From Allacma fusca (lineage: Eukaryota > Arthropoda > Collembola > Symphypleona > Sminthuridae): a stretch of DNA of 64,000 nt. The stretch lies in assembly GCA_947179485.1 (NCBI GenBank), contig OX359247.1, positions 60,609,131 to 60,673,130 on the forward strand, given 5' to 3'. The translations under genes and the position numbers were made by a program. The number at the start of each line of letters is the position of its first letter. The first letter of the stretch is position 1. Below the pieces are notes generated by a model. That model did not search any database. It worked only from the letters and a program-made list of their open reading frames with translations, and was not told the origin of the DNA. Positions 48,296 to 64,000 of the stretch are shown here, piece by piece.

Positions 48296-48440
48296 ATATA
48301 GTAAATTCTCTTAACCTCCTTCTCGCCATCGTTGGAATAGCTTTCGTTAGTGCTTTAACTTCCTTAATATATTTCTTGTTGGTTTTACCTAATAAACCAA
48401 ACAATTGATCTAGAGGTATTTGATAATTCTTCTCATCCCG
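48296..48440 (+). pseudogene. stray CD36-like last-exon fragment B
   Basis: Begins at AGTAAATTCTCTTAACCTCC and continues through decayed membrane-helix and tail coding. It carries the same frameshift as fragment A, so the two are duplicates of one already dead exon. The stalk part is missing. Confidence 0.75.
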
Positions 48441-50045
48441 TAAATGACTGTACTATAATAATTATTATATTATTACTTCAATCACCCAAACAGAGTGGTA
48501 ATTACTGGGATCATGAATTATTTCTTTTTCAGCGATATACATATGTATACGTAGTTATATAAAATATGCATTTGGTTGGTGAGGAGATAAAGTGAACCAG
48601 ATATGTATTTTCCACTTAAATCAAAACGACCTACATACTTGAATTTTCAATTAATTTAAATTGTATCCTGTGTATTATGTATTAAAAGTAATGTGCATTA
48701 TATGCTTGGAATATTTGCTTGACAAGCCTGAAAATTTAGAAACTTATAACCTATTTTAGGAAGACAGCTTAGCAGCTTACTTATCTTATAATTATATCTA
48801 TATTTGGATTTTATCTCTACAAATAAGACCCACATTACACCGTGTGAATGATAGTCGTACACAAACAGATGGTGATATTAATTTAATTGCGATGGTATCA
48901 TTAAATCTTCCCATAAATTATGGTCAATCTTCAAATAAATTATTTACATTAATTGCAAATTACAAAATACCGAACTGGGTACAATTTATACAATAGTAAT
49001 GGCATCCTTTGATTTCTACCCAATTAACTTGTGAAAATGTAGTAGAACAGAGAAAATACTAGCCAAAATTGTAGTATAATCGGAGATACTTTCTGCAAGG
49101 TTAGACTTCGTCCAATTAAAGGCCCAGTCTGCGCTAAAACTTTGGGGATAACTCAACCGTCATATAACTATATGGGCGACTAAAATTTTGTGCATTCAAA
49201 ATAGTAGACTCATTTCGTATGAAGACAAATTACCTGAAGTTTTTGTTCAGTTTTGTATGTTAAAATAATGAAAACATATCAGAATTGTTTCTCAGCAATT
49301 ATATATTGAGAACTAATACCTGGATACTTTCCAGAAATATATAACAAGGGAGCAGTTGACATCATTGGCGGAATGCATCAAATCCGAATAAAATCTAGTG
49401 ACCGATTTATTATATTAACGAAATTTTAATATTTATGCCCCATGACAAATTAAATTTTTTTGGGAAAATTACGACGCTTGTACCTTTGAGTGAACAAAGT
49501 AACCTCGTAAACAAATTCGCGGATGAGTTTAGATTCTGTAATAATAATAAAACTTAATACAAGAATAATTCCCTGAGACCTTATATACTTAATGTAAGGG
49601 CTCGGAGATTAATAGGCATGCTGCGATTGGGTCCTAAAAAGTTGTCTCTTGAGATTTAACATTTAATTGTCTTACATATAACGAATAATAATGATTACAG
49701 TTAATCTTATAAAAATATTTTCCCGAACATACATATATCGATATCAATCCTTTCACCGCTCAAAAGAAGACTGATGTGAGCAGCTTTTAAATTCTGACAT
49801 CTTATGCGAAGCTCGTAATTACGTTAGACTTGATTAACTTAAAAAGGGAGTGGTAATATGCGTGCAGGAAAATATAATCGAGCAAAAAGTAAATTTTATA
49901 TCAATTACAGAGGTAACAAAACAATTTACAGCAAAGCAAAGGAACCTTCAAATAATATATAACGTAACCTTTACACAAGAGCATAACAACTGCTACTTAA
50001 ATTCTTACAATAATAATTCTAACAATAAGCGGGTGGGTAGCTACT
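48441..50045. other. DNA between the CD36 cluster and cystinosin
   Basis: 48905-48993 repeats 42962-43075. The remainder is AT-rich with no recognised gene and includes the 3' UTR of cystinosin on the - strand near 50045. Confidence 0.45.
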
Positions 50046-53000
50046 TCACTGATCATTATCAAGAGACGTCGAAATCCCTCCCTCCGATTCGGTGGTTTGC
50101 AGGTGGTTGTTTGAGGTGACAACATCTTCTGGATCCTCCAAAGACGGTATAGTCGTTCCTTCGATGGGCTCGTACTCTTCGTGATTTCTGTTATTATTCA
50201 TTAAAAATTTCATTTCTTTCAATTTCCCGCTTAAATCCCCAACCATGTAAACACGTTTTTTCTTCCTTCAATAAACCATCCAAATATTTTTTCTATTTCT
50301 TAACATGCATTCCTTTTTCAAATACTTTGCACTAACCGGTTTTATTTTGGACTAAAATAAAAGCACGAATAAAATTTTAAAACAATAATAAAAAACAGAG
50401 TAATAAAATACAAATAAATTTGTAATGATCATTTGGACTTACTTGTATAGCACGTAGTGTTGGATGATGAAAAATATATCGAAGAGAATTGAAAACGCCC
50501 CTAGGCCGAACTTTGTGTAGTCTCCGAAAAGTGATGACCAGTCATCTACACATTGAACACAATCATAAATTAGCACAAATATTATTGTTACTACTCCTAT
50601 GATAAATTGCTTAACAGTTTTAAGTTAACTCCATGATCCATGACAACTGGACTTAATCATGCTTGGGTTAAATAAAACTTTCTCCAACTTATGGGTAAAG
50701 CTTGGGTATGTAATTCCTGCAGCTTTGCCCATGTCAAGTGGAGGTACAAAAATCTGATTCCAGCAAATCATACATGTAATATTTGCCTTTAAATGTAATA
50801 TCTCGAAGTTAAGGAACAAACGCAGTTCAAAATATGTCAATTAGGAATTTAAAACCAATTTCGATCTTACATTTACAGATCGAAATACCAAACTGCTAGC
50901 TAGTTTTCTCTATGCTTTATAAAATTGGCTCGAGATAACTTCATAGTTAGTGCCAGTTGAAAATAAAATTCTAATAAATTCTAAACTACGGCATTTGAAA
51001 TACTTGACCCAACTCAAACTTACTGTAAAATATAATGAGTGACAATTTTTGAGTAAAATTTTCCCAAGAAACTGGATTTCAGGGAAACAACATGAACATT
51101 AGCTGTCACAAGAGAACTTACTATTGTTGAATGCCAGGATAAGCATCTGGACAACGCTCAGAATTCCGCCAGTCAAGTCTAAAAGGATGTTCCCAATACA
51201 CCATCCCGAAGTACTTTTTCTTGCGTAGTTCATGTATGCCTTAAATAAAATATTTCAAAAATGTAATTTTTTAAATGAAAAGATTAACATAACATCTTTC
51301 CATTCACGCCGGAAAATTGACAACAAGCATGTTGGAATTATCGCGGACAGCACGCAGATAATAAACATTTATAGTTAGACTTCACAAATATTACCTGTGG
51401 AACATATTTAATAAGCGTGATTAAAAGCTTGATAGTCGAGCAAGCCGTGAGGAAGTCTAGCCAGACAATAGCAGAACTAACGGTGATTATGAATAGGACA
51501 AAAATCACTGCGAATATGGACATTAAAATAGTCTTCCCGGTCTTTGAAATGGTTTGGGCTCCTTTCTATAAACGAGAACATGTAAAACCAAAATTTTAAT
51601 TTTATCCTTTCCATCGGACCACATGGTTTATGTTCATCAGCCTAGGAATTATATCAAGAATGGTAAAATGCATGAAAATTAAGCCTCATTGACAACTTAC
51701 ATCGTAAAAAATACACTGCAGACACGTCACAGACGTGGCAAATAAAGCGTGAATAGAAAAAAATACGTCATTAGACTGGACAGGTATTTGACCTGTTGGG
51801 TTCCTGCTCAGGTACTCGTCCTGTCAAAGAAACGATCAAAAGGTTAAAACAATTTACACATAAGTAGCTACAATATTGTGCCATACTCATAAAAATCAAA
51901 AGTAAATTATTGTCAACAAACATGTTTATTAATAATATGAATAATTATAATTCATCTTATATGTATGTATAATAATAAATAATACATACTTGAACTGAAG
52001 GCACGTAGAAGAGACCAATGTTAAACATAGTATAAACAAAGAATCCCGTCCAATTCATAAATACGAAATCCAAGCTTAACCCTCGCACGCTAAATAGTGT
52101 GAACAGGAAAAAAAATACAACAATTAATCCTTAATATGCCGCTTTCAAACCCATCTGCGTAAATAAATATGAATGAAGAATTTGTACAAATGTTGTACCT
52201 TTTCCTTCGCCAGTTTTGGTAAATCTGTGGATAAAAGGACACTGACCAAGCTACGAAATAGATCCAGCCCACTACCTCGCTTACAATAATTAACACTGCA
52301 TACTGGTAGACGGAAATTCGGAAAAAAATATTTGTGGAGCTAGAAAGATCAAACAACACTGTCATTATTAAAACCTGTGTCCTAAAATTGAGCACTTTAA
52401 ATTTCAAGTTCTATTCCAGCGTCAATCTTGGGAGTATACAGATATAATATATCTGTAATTATATAATCATTAAAATAACCAAGGAAGGAAAAAAGTTAAT
52501 ATGTCATATTTCAACGTGTCTTTACAATCTAACTGGAGCCAAGGATCACCATGGAAGGAGAAATCCTGTTTCTGAATCAGTTTTATCATTAGGTTATTGT
52601 GCTTACGAAATATTTTGCGAGTCGCCTTCAAGAAATGATTTGATAGTGACCCGACCTGGAGCCATAGCATGAATGGATACTGTTGCATTTCTAAACTCAT
52701 CGCCACGATCGCTTTTCACAATAATACTGGGCAATTCTTGTATTATCCCGGAAGTCGAGGCAATGAATATTAATGACACAGTCGTCTCATTCTCGAACGT
52801 TGCATTGTAGGATATTCTATTAGTCAAAGTTCATACAAATATTAATGACAAAAATTTTATTTAATTCTACATGCATAATAAATACAATTGATACATTCTT
52901 TTAGAAAAAACTTACGAGGGAGTTACAAGGGCTGAAGCATTTTCGCCGACTTTCAAAAGAAAATCATGCTTCGATAATTCCAATGGTAGGATAGGGGTGG

Positions 53001-53491
53001 GATGGAGAAATAACAAGGAAGCTGGTTGTGCTATTTCTTCAGAAAATCCATGGGTTTCTGCAAAAAAACATAGACCAAAAATCATGTAAGTAATTTGGAA
53101 AAATAAAGTGGTTAATTGTTTAGTCCCAAATCTGAATTTAGGACACTTTGATTTAAATTGTCTTCAAGGGTTAGAACGACACTGGTCAAAACTTCTCATT
53201 TGCTCATATTTATTCAACGAATGGGTGCGAATTAAAATGGCTAAATTAAATTGATAAATTAGAACTAAATAATAAATTACAGTTCAAATTGGTCAATTTT
53301 CTAAAAAAAAGTAAATTGAGTAAATACATACAAATATAAATATTAGAAATAAGTAAGAAATAACACAGGAAAAATGATTGGTCCTGAAACAAATTCTCAC
53401 CTATAAATTGGCCAAACAAAATTAGGAACAAGGAACTACAAAACACACACTGCCGCAGCCAAGAATTCATGTTGACCCTCGAAGTGACCAT
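50046..53491 (-). CDS. ctns: cystinosin, lysosomal cystine/proton exporter
   Basis: Ten exons on the - strand: 53401-53491, 52916-53057, 52607-52816, 52199-52381, 51990-52089, 51701-51820, 51395-51565, 51122-51239, 50443-50545 and 50046-50229. They join in frame to 473 residues, with a later in-frame ATG at 53470. Cystinosin exports cystine from lysosomes with protons. Seen: signal peptide; a lumenal domain to about residue 150 with several N-glycosylation sites (NAS, NAT, NET); [15 protein letters not shown] with PQ-loop 1 at 199-200; [10 protein letters not shown]; a second PQ at 338-339 (KYVPQAYMN); DLTGGILS; and [12 protein letters not shown]. All are hallmarks of the family. The C-terminal tail of about 60 residues is longer than usual and carries YEPI (about 432-435), a YxxL-type lysosomal sorting signal. 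The last acceptor (before 50229) has a weak pyrimidine tract and is the least certain boundary. Confidence 0.93.
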
Positions 53492-56400
53492 CACTCTCCT
53501 TTTGTCGTATTTTACAAAAGCCTTCAGCCCAGAGCCCGCAGAAATGACCTTGTACCTTGTACTGTCTTCCCCGAGTGAGACTAATTCATTGTTTGTTTCT
53601 TGTGACCAGCACGAAGTAATAAGACGGTACCTTTTTACCCTCTTCCTCGAAATAATTTTTCAGCAATAAAATAGAAGGCACTGGAAACATTTAAAAGGGA
53701 AAAAATGGCTTATTTGAACATCACACATGAAGTCACACACCTTCTCCATTCTTCACTAACAAGTTACATTCGCATTTAATCACATGAAACCAAAAGTTCT
53801 ACTCCCAATGTCAATATTTGCTCCGCAGGATAAGATTAACTCAAAATACCAGCTGACTCGAGCAAAGGCATTGACTACAAAAATAAAACAAACATAAAGA
53901 TTAGAATGAGGCAATACCCGTCTCTTGCCCAACTTTCCGTCCTCCGAAGAAACCAACACAAATATTCGATCTTGTTCTCTATATGGCTGGAGATGGGAGG
54001 CGTGGGTATGATAACACGATATTATTTTTAAGACAGCAAACGACGATTTCCTCTACACATGAATCAATCCAGTGCTAGGTCAAAAGTCAAGGTTTGTATG
54101 CCAATAGTCTCAAACTTGTGTTTGCACTCTGTACCAGTCGATCCGCACGAACTTCCTTTACCTATAAATTCCATCGGAAATGAGTACACAAGTATACAGA
54201 AATACACTAAAAGACATAGGCATTTATTTATATGCAGAGAGGAAAAGAGTAACACTGTCAAGTCATACTTTTATAGAGATATCACTAAAAACACAAGTCT
54301 GTGTCTGTAATATTCCCCTTAAGCCTCTCTGATTTGTCATCATATCAAAATTATTCAACGTTAAAAGTAATTACAAACAGTTTGGGGGCTGTGAGGAGGC
54401 AGCTAATTATCTGGATTCATCTTGTATTTTTGTTCAATGACTCGGTCAAACTCTGATGACGGCACGAGAGTAAATGGAGCATCGTACATCCGCACAGCTC
54501 ATCATCTTCCACAAGTTTTGTTCCTACTGAAAAATAAATCCAATCATATTTTTAATATTCAGTACAAATTCATTGTAAATCCCAGCAATTAGTACAAATA
54601 GTTCCTACTAATATTCACCTAATAATTCCAAAAAATGACGTCAAAATAGAGACAATTAAAAACACCCTATTATATTATGTTACTTCTAAACAGTATTTTA
54701 TATTCTTAATTTATAAATATAACAATGAAATTCGTCAGCTGGAAAATTATTTGCTGGTCTATTAATTCTTAAATTTTTATTGCAAATATTTCCGGAATCT
54801 CGGTCGAAAAGGTTCTACTTGTACGTGGAAGCTTTTGTTCCCTGAGAATAACAAAACTCAAGTATTTTTTTTCACTACGAAAAAGAATATATTTCTTCAA
54901 GCTCGGCAAAATTTTCTGTATAAACGCAGAAATATTAAACAGAAATGAGAAATAGTAACAATAATAATTTTAAATTAGGGAACAAACACAGACATACCCA
55001 GTACGCAACGAGAAGAGAATAATAATAATTCTTTTAGAACGAAAAATTAAAGGTAATATTTTATGAGGGGAATGGCAACCTCAGAAATAATTTTGAGAGT
55101 TAATTCTAATGACGATACAACAATATAATTTGCACAATTTTATTTAAAAATAAAGCGTCACAATTTATTGGAAATGCGTCTCAATTTAACCTTCCCATAT
55201 CAAAATGTTCGCTTCAAGTTCAAAATGATCTCATCCACTTATACTTACAACTTACAATTAGAAGGAATTATTAATGATACAGTCAATATGCATAAAGTAT
55301 GTCATAAACAACGCCAGAAAATAATGGCAATCAGAATATATGACTAATCACAAATATAGACTTACATCCCGACACATATGTACATACATCTGAATTTATA
55401 TGGGGAATTTTAATTACCCGAAACTGACGCAATCCAAATTCTCAGTATGTAAATATAATGAAAGTTGAATATATAAAAATATTTGTTATAATTAAAAGCT
55501 TTGCGAAAATACAAAAAGTGTGTGGTCAAGGAAATTAAATATTTGTCACCTTATTTCACTCCCATTTGCTCTGGTCGAACTTCATAGAGAAATTGAGGTA
55601 TGTATAATGAGGCAATAATAATATGACAAGGAGGTGGAATCTGGGAAGTGAAGGAGTTTTCCAGGCAAAGGCACAATAACAATAACAGAAAAAAAATAAA
55701 ATGATAATAATTATGACTGATGGTAATAAATAGGATTCCCTATTGATTTCAAGACAATGCACAAAGGAGTTTCTCCTTGCTCAAGTATTTATCAACAAAT
55801 GGTCCCTTAAGCATTCAAATGCTGCTCAAATTAACTCTGGCAAAGTGCACAAAAATTCTGTTCCATTGACTTGTGTGATGGTAACGGGATTATGGTGAGA
55901 GTTGAGTATTGACTATTGAGTTGTGTGAGTGTGTGTGTGTGTGTGTGTTTGTAATGTATGGGACAGGGAAGCCAGAAACAACTTTAACCTCAGGATAATA
56001 ATATTAGCATGATTTTTTCTGGGTGGACTTTTTCTCACATCTGTTGCTATTTAATAGCTTAGTTCGCTTGAATTCCAGGCTTTCCCTCGCATTTTCTCTT
56101 CCAACTTGCTCAATGTTTCTCAATATAGGCTGAAAGTCAGGGAAGAGCCAACTCAAAGGTATACAGGTTATTTTCTATATAAAGGGGCACTTTCTTGGGC
56201 ATTTTATGCACAGGAGTAAAATGTGTTGACAATGTCCTCTAACGCTGCTAATTTTTCTCCATGTAAAAATATTCCATAAGAGTCAAAATGTGCTGCTTTT
56301 AGGAGTTTCCCTCCGAAGAAAGTACTCGTACAGTATATAATAGAAATACGACAAAAGAGCAATTTTTACACAAAAAACTAAGTTAAAGAAAATGAAGTAC

Positions 56401-59104
56401 ATATGTATTTTCAGTACTAGACTCCCGTTATCCGAGCATCTTTTCTGCAACGGGAAAAATAGACAAAAACAAATGAAAGAAATGCAATATTAATTGCTGT
56501 CTTTAGAAGAGCCAAATTTTGCTTCTTTGAGATGTAAGTAAAGAAAATATAGGAGGGGATATCAAAATAATAGTTTCTTATCTTCGTAGGGACACTCATT
56601 GTATAATTATGTACGTTTGTAGATACATATAGCCTAGACTGTGAAAACATAATACATCATATAAGAGCACGGCTAAAAGGAACAAAATTTGAGTCTTACA
56701 ATCACATACAGATACACAATAGTTTGAGAATAAATAAATCCTCAGAGGGAAATGAAAAGGTTTAGGGTACTTAAGTGTAATTGTATAATGGTGAAGGTAA
56801 ATGAGAATACACCCAAATATATATTTTCATGGAGATGCGTAATGTTTTTATAAAGGAATACTTGACAGAGGAAGATAAGGAATAAAAGAAGGAGAATTAG
56901 CACTAATTGGAATGTTTTCAAATATCTTTGCCTCCACAGAATACTTGTAACCCATCCTCTAGGAGTTAATGTTCACTTTATAACGTTCATTCATTTATAT
57001 GGAGTCATTCATTAATAATATATTGAAGCTTAACTAAAATTGAAACTGTTTACAAGTTACTTTCAATTGCTTTAGCAAATTAAAAATCGACAAAACACTA
57101 CTTTAAAAATTCAAAAAAATTAGTTAAGTTTTACCTACAAAGGTTATACTAAAAGTCTGTGTGAAGTACGCATTTTGAAATAAACCCAGAATGTCAGTGG
57201 GAACAAAGTTTTTAATGAGTATTCTATTTTAGCTGAAAAATGCATTCATAAAGAAGAGTACACCTATGTGATCTGTGCACACTGGTTAAATAAATTTTAC
57301 TGCAGATGTGCAAGTCGCGATTGGGAAATATTGTTCCTAAATTTCTTCCAAATTGGTTTTCAGCATTTGAAGGAAAACTCCTAACTAATGTTGATTTAGT
57401 TTATCCAAAATGAAGCAGCCCATGGCCTGTCTCCTTCATTTTTCCTCGCATGGTCAGTGTTTCCCAAACATCCCACACCATTTCCAGAGGATTGGACAAC
57501 TTTCACAAAATACTGGTATTAGCGGTTTTTTTCATGCTCTTTCTACGCTGTTAGAAATGGGATTTTCGCAAACCTATACATATAAAATACTTAGGAGCAA
57601 AGCCTCATAAGTCCTTGACTTTAGCATACTGGAAACAAAACCTTACAGCTCTCTTTCGTAGCACAATTTTCTGTAAACGTGCAAAAATATTTCAATCCTC
57701 ATTCCTTTCCTATAACGTTCATTTTTCGCCTTATATGAGCAATTTCTCTTTAGACGCAAATATCATAGGAAACCTTTTCGTTAATCACAATGATAGTTTT
57801 TATTCCTAAAAGTATATGCCTAGTAGTATATGTATAGTAATTTTGCTTCTTTCAGGAGTGTTCTTTTAAAGGCAAAATAGGTTTAAGTCAGTTTTATGCG
57901 AAAGAGTCAAAATGTCAAAGGTGTTCTAACAAAAAAGAGGTTTAGCCCCATAAATTTCCTCGAGCTCTCATAAATACAGATGAAGCTAAAGTTATAAAAT
58001 TTGCCCTTTTTATACATTACTTTCAAAGAGTGTGGACTCTGCAAAAATCTTGCCTCTTGTAGAGGTGCTGTTCTACCCTGTACTGTGAAAGATCTATTCC
58101 TTTTTACATGGTGTGCACTACAAGTACAATTTGCCTCCTACGTTCTAAAAATTGCAATTTTCACGAATGCTCATCTCATAAAAATGCTTGATGTATCAAC
58201 ACATTTCACTAATTTTAAAAGAGCTCTGATAAAGACTAATAATTGTGTTACTGCCCTGCAAATAGAGTCTACTTTATAATATCTTATTTTAGGCTATTTG
58301 AGAGATGTTAAACATTGTATACTCAGTATCTATATATTGTATGACACCTACATTTTGCTTTTGTTAGGTAAGCCTTCACAAATACAGTTAGGTAAGCCTT
58401 CACAAATACACTTCATTGTATTAGATAGGACCGGAATTTCAATTTGTAGAGATGCTCTTATAAAGAGGGCGCACTGTCCCAGTCTCCATGCCATTCCACT
58501 TTTATTCGCAAATCTCCCTTGCACATGAATGGGATGAAAGCCTCAAGCGAACCCGTCAAGATCTGGAATTATAATAGAAATAATTTTTTAAGACAGTCTT
58601 ATATACTGAAAGCCTTTCCCCCACTACCTTGCATACATAGCCTTGCAAAATTGTCTACTACATGCTTTGATCCGGCAAAAAGAGGGTCTGGTGTGTTGTG
58701 TCTGTCTGTCTGTGTTAAAGTGTGTGTTGTTGTGGGAAGAGATGAGACTTGTGCATTGTGTATGCCGTGCATGTGGTAATATTGTTGATGTAACTGAAGA
58801 AGGAGACTTGATGAGCTATATACAAGGGAACGTTGGAAACGTTCAAGCTGCTGTATTGGTTTGTATGTTGAGCTCGGATGTTGTTTACCGCTCCTTTCCT
58901 CCGCTCTTTCCCTCTCTTTTCCTCATTTCTATCCTTTTTCTTTTGTTGTCAACTGTACACGAACCTTCAAATTCTGCCACTTCCCTCCACCCTTCCAAAA
59001 TTTATTCACTGGATGTGTTCATAAAAATAAGGAGACTTTTCCACCGTCATTTCATAAGTTTTAAGTCAAGTCCGGAGTCATAGTTGGAGCTGGTTCAAGG
59101 GAAC
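53492..59104. other. intergenic DNA between cystinosin and the kinase
   Basis: Head-to-head space of 5.6 kb holding both promoters. No coding region recognised: ORFs at 54059-54310 and 57410-58780 have no domain content. The kinase 5' UTR probably lies within the last few hundred bases; an in-frame TAG at 59081-59083 closes the frame before its ATG. A TG-rich stretch at 58690-58735 and a (TG)n run at 55921-55948 are the only simple repeats. Confidence 0.45.
55921..55948. repeat. (TG)n microsatellite
   Basis: About 28 bp of almost pure GT dinucleotide repeat. Confidence 0.9.
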
Positions 59105-61207
<2,103 letters not shown>

Positions 61208-64000
61208 TTTGTTAATGTTTACCGACTGGTTTGGTTCTGAAACCTCCGAATAAGTATTCATTTGTACTTTATTCAGATAATTCAGCACACATGATTGTTA
61301 CTGTTTATTTATTTACTCTTTGTTGTTAATTATGTTCATAATACCTCTGCAATGTTGTCTAGGATTAGTAATAATTATTGTATGTACACACTTAAGTTTT
61401 GTTGCAAGGCTTTACATACTGACAATCATAAACAAGTAGCTTTATGAACGGGTTGGGGTTGGGATTTTATTTCCTTTTAATGCTTTCGGACTAAGCAATT
61501 CTAATATTATGGACTGTAAAAAAACAGACTGATTGATTGTGAGATTTGTTAAAATAATAAGCATGCGGTAATAAAAATACTACATGTGGTGAAGTGCTAA
61601 AAACATCTAAAGGAGATGAATATTAATTAATGTAGCACGGCATGGTGTAATATTTTATTTATTGAGCCAAGAAATATATTATTAAAGAACGTTAAAGTTG
61701 TACCCGGATTTCAGATCGTGCTAAGTGTCTAGTATGCTTAAAATTTGGATGAAAAGGATGCGAGAAAAATTACTTGAAGATCGGTACTCACAATTACAGT
61801 GTGTACAATTTATTCAAATTCGCTCTAGTTTTTCTATTACTCTACTGACCTCGACCCTTATGACTGCAGATATGCAGTCATTTCGCCATTCGCCTGCGAG
61901 ATCTTTATAACTGCGTAAAACAAATTCTAATTTAAAGCAGGGAAAATTATACAACAAATTATTACGATCATAATGGGTCGGATTATTGTAGGAAGACGGG
62001 AAGATTCTTTCCAGGCAAATTAATTTCCTGGAGAGGCAAAAAAAAATCAAACAGCGGAAATTTCATAGGGAAGGGAAGCTTTTTGGTGAACAGGGATTTT
62101 GAAATTATTTTACCTTTTTTTAGCAGGTATTTTCAAATATTCTGAGGAAAAATCTTTATGTCAGTAGGGATTTTCAATTTTTTTCAGCAGGGATTTTTGA
62201 ACTTCACACCAAGGGCATCAGATGACAGGGAAATGAAAAATCTTCGAGGGAGATTTACAAAAATTCGACATCTGAGCCCATATAACTATTAGAAAATGTT
62301 TTAACGTGAAATATGTTTAAATTAATAGATATAATAATTACGTTTACAAGAAACCCTCCCCCAGGGTTGTAAATATGAAAATGCCCCTGGTTATATGCCT
62401 ACAATAAAAATTGGCAATATTAGGTCAGCTAAATTTTGACGGGATACTCAAAAAATTGGTCTTGACAAATATTTCCAGAGTCTGGACATTGGCCCCAGGG
62501 TAAAAAACAACGCAGGTTGGTTTTAGTCAATCATGTACTATGAAATCACTTCTGACAACTAAATATCAAACATATATGTACCAAGAAACGCCTTATGACC
62601 AAAATTGTCGACTGATGGTCTCTGGGAGGTTCATCCGGAGAAGCTGGCTGTGTAGTCAGCTTTGCAGGCATACCTATGTTCTGGGTAACGGAGGATTTTT
62701 GGTGTTGCATGGCAAACAATGATTTTATCACTTTGGCTAGCTTATATTTGTCAAGTTATCCCAGCTGGGTAGTGATGACGGGGTCGTCTGTCGTCTATTT
62801 GTCCAGATATGAAAACTACACTAGTCTATTCTATACAGAATAAATCCAAAGTTTTTTACTTTCAGTTTTATTCCGCAGAGAGGACAGATTGTAAGGGAGA
62901 ATTCCAAAAACAACAAACTCTTACTCTTTTTGTAGGTATAATAATGATATACTTCCTATATTATGTCCCTATACCGAACGTTATTCTCTAATCGTCTGCA
63001 TTGGCATTCTTATTATTACAAAAATACTTTTGTAGCTTCAGAGCAAAGTTAGAGTCCAGAATAAGACCGTCCGAATAAGTCGCTTAGCGATGGTTCATTT
63101 TTATCACGAGACCAATTTTTGATGAATTACACTTCCATAGCACCTTAAGATTGTAACTAGAGTAGCTGTTAGCTAGAGTATTCTTGTACAGTAAATAAAT
63201 GCATTTGGCTAATAATTGTACATTTGATCAATGTACCTGCTGGAGAGGTTACTTGCTCTTCTTTGAGTCCACGGTTTTTTGACGCGTATCTGTACATCCT
63301 AGTGTGGTTGTGGAAGAGCCAGCGGATGAACGAAAATTAATTCATTATTTTTTATTAAATAGTGGGCCGATCCTGACGGAACGGCAATACAACCTGGATC
63401 GAAGATCCGAATTGATTCCAATAATCAGTTTGCTATACTAGAGTCCATTGGGACTTGGGACCCTTAAAAAATGTTTACTTGATTATTAGAATCAGGCCGG
63501 GTTGATAATATTAACTGTAGTTAATTTGAAATGGTTTCTAACATCGCTTTTAGTGAAGCACTAAAAATGGCTTCTCGGAAAGTTGGAAAGTAGACATTTC
63601 GAAAACTTTTAGTTTTTATAATACGATCCATTGTAAACACGTCAGTTCTTCCAACCTATTGATTTTCTGAAAATTTTCGAAGTTATAAATTGCAAAATTT
63701 TCATTCAATAAGTTGCAATTACAAAGGAAAGGGGGGGTAGAGAAAGACATGGTAAAAGGCATACATTCGTATTAATGGAGAATACATATGAACATTTTCA
63801 TATAAGTTGAGTATTTCTATACCTCCTCTACTCTGTAGGGCGTAGGGGGATATTATCTATTATTATTAAATACTCCTGTACATGTATAAAACATTACGAA
63901 TTTTAGCTGTTATTGATTTAATGATTTTAATGCGAAACGTGAACCAAGACTACTGTAACACTACTAAAACACGCAACTTTTTCCACTCACCGCTTTATAT
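61208..64000. other. intergenic DNA right of the kinase
   Basis: Kinase 3' UTR, then AT-rich sequence. 62030-62215 has loosely repeated CAGGGATTTTCAA/AGCAGGGATTTTT words. CAGGGTTGTAAATATGAAAA at 62362 resembles the left end of the GGGCATTTT hAT family, without a matching right end. No gene recognised. Confidence 0.45.

Noticed and set aside
58643..59083. 146-codon ORF just upstream of the kinase
   Set aside because: No domain content, Leu/Ser/Phe-rich low complexity, and it ends at the TAG before the kinase ATG; more likely 5' UTR or intergenic.

Overview
The window is a stretch of an animal nuclear genome, most likely an arthropod. It is AT-rich, its genes have many small GT-AG introns, and TATA boxes sit about 60 bp upstream of ATGs. 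It holds CD36-family, cystinosin and CDK genes, and it carries BEL/Pao and hAT transposon remains. A springtail or a related hexapod would fit, but I cannot fix the lineage from the sequence alone. There is one 200-base assembly gap (22614-22813).

The main feature is a tandem family of CD36-like (class B scavenger receptor-like) genes on the + strand. Three can be spliced in silico into open coding sequences: gene 1 (2810-7692), gene 2 (24362-27105) and gene 3 (37340-41033). A fourth copy (44664-47959) is broken. A fifth survives only as promoter plus exon 1 (33640-35120) and has a hAT element in its promoter. Two loose last-exon fragments lie at 42140-42480 and 48296-48440. All copies share one eight-exon plan: a short hydrophobic leader, the CD36 ectodomain with its six cysteines, a Thr/Ser/Pro-rich stalk, one C-terminal membrane helix and a very short tail. 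Gene 1 has lost most of the helix. Genes 1 and 2 are almost identical from the promoter through intron 1 and then diverge sharply, which suggests gene conversion.

Between genes 1 and 2 lies a repeat-rich block (10.5-23.3 kb). It holds two hAT elements with exact 8-bp target duplications, a 5'-truncated BEL/Pao retrotransposon on the - strand, minisatellites, a decayed 18S rRNA copy reaching to its 3' end (16451-17706), a 148-residue orphan ORF (19947-20393) and a partial hAT end that runs into the gap. Two more hAT elements lie in intron 4 of gene 1 and in the fifth CD36 relic. Each of the four complete hAT elements carries short motif arrays just inside its ends.

Between genes 2 and 3 is a two-exon gene for a 177-residue secreted, helix-rich protein (32187-32929) with a textbook TATA box and TCAGT initiator. 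To the right of the CD36 cluster, on the - strand, is a ten-exon cystinosin gene (50046-53491), the lysosomal cystine exporter. A six-exon CDK1/2-type kinase with a serine-rich N-terminal extension and a PSTAVRE helix (59105-61207, +) follows. The remaining intergenic DNA shows no gene I can support. The CD36 genes appear to be a rapidly duplicating and decaying family, while cystinosin and the kinase are single, intact, conserved genes beside it.
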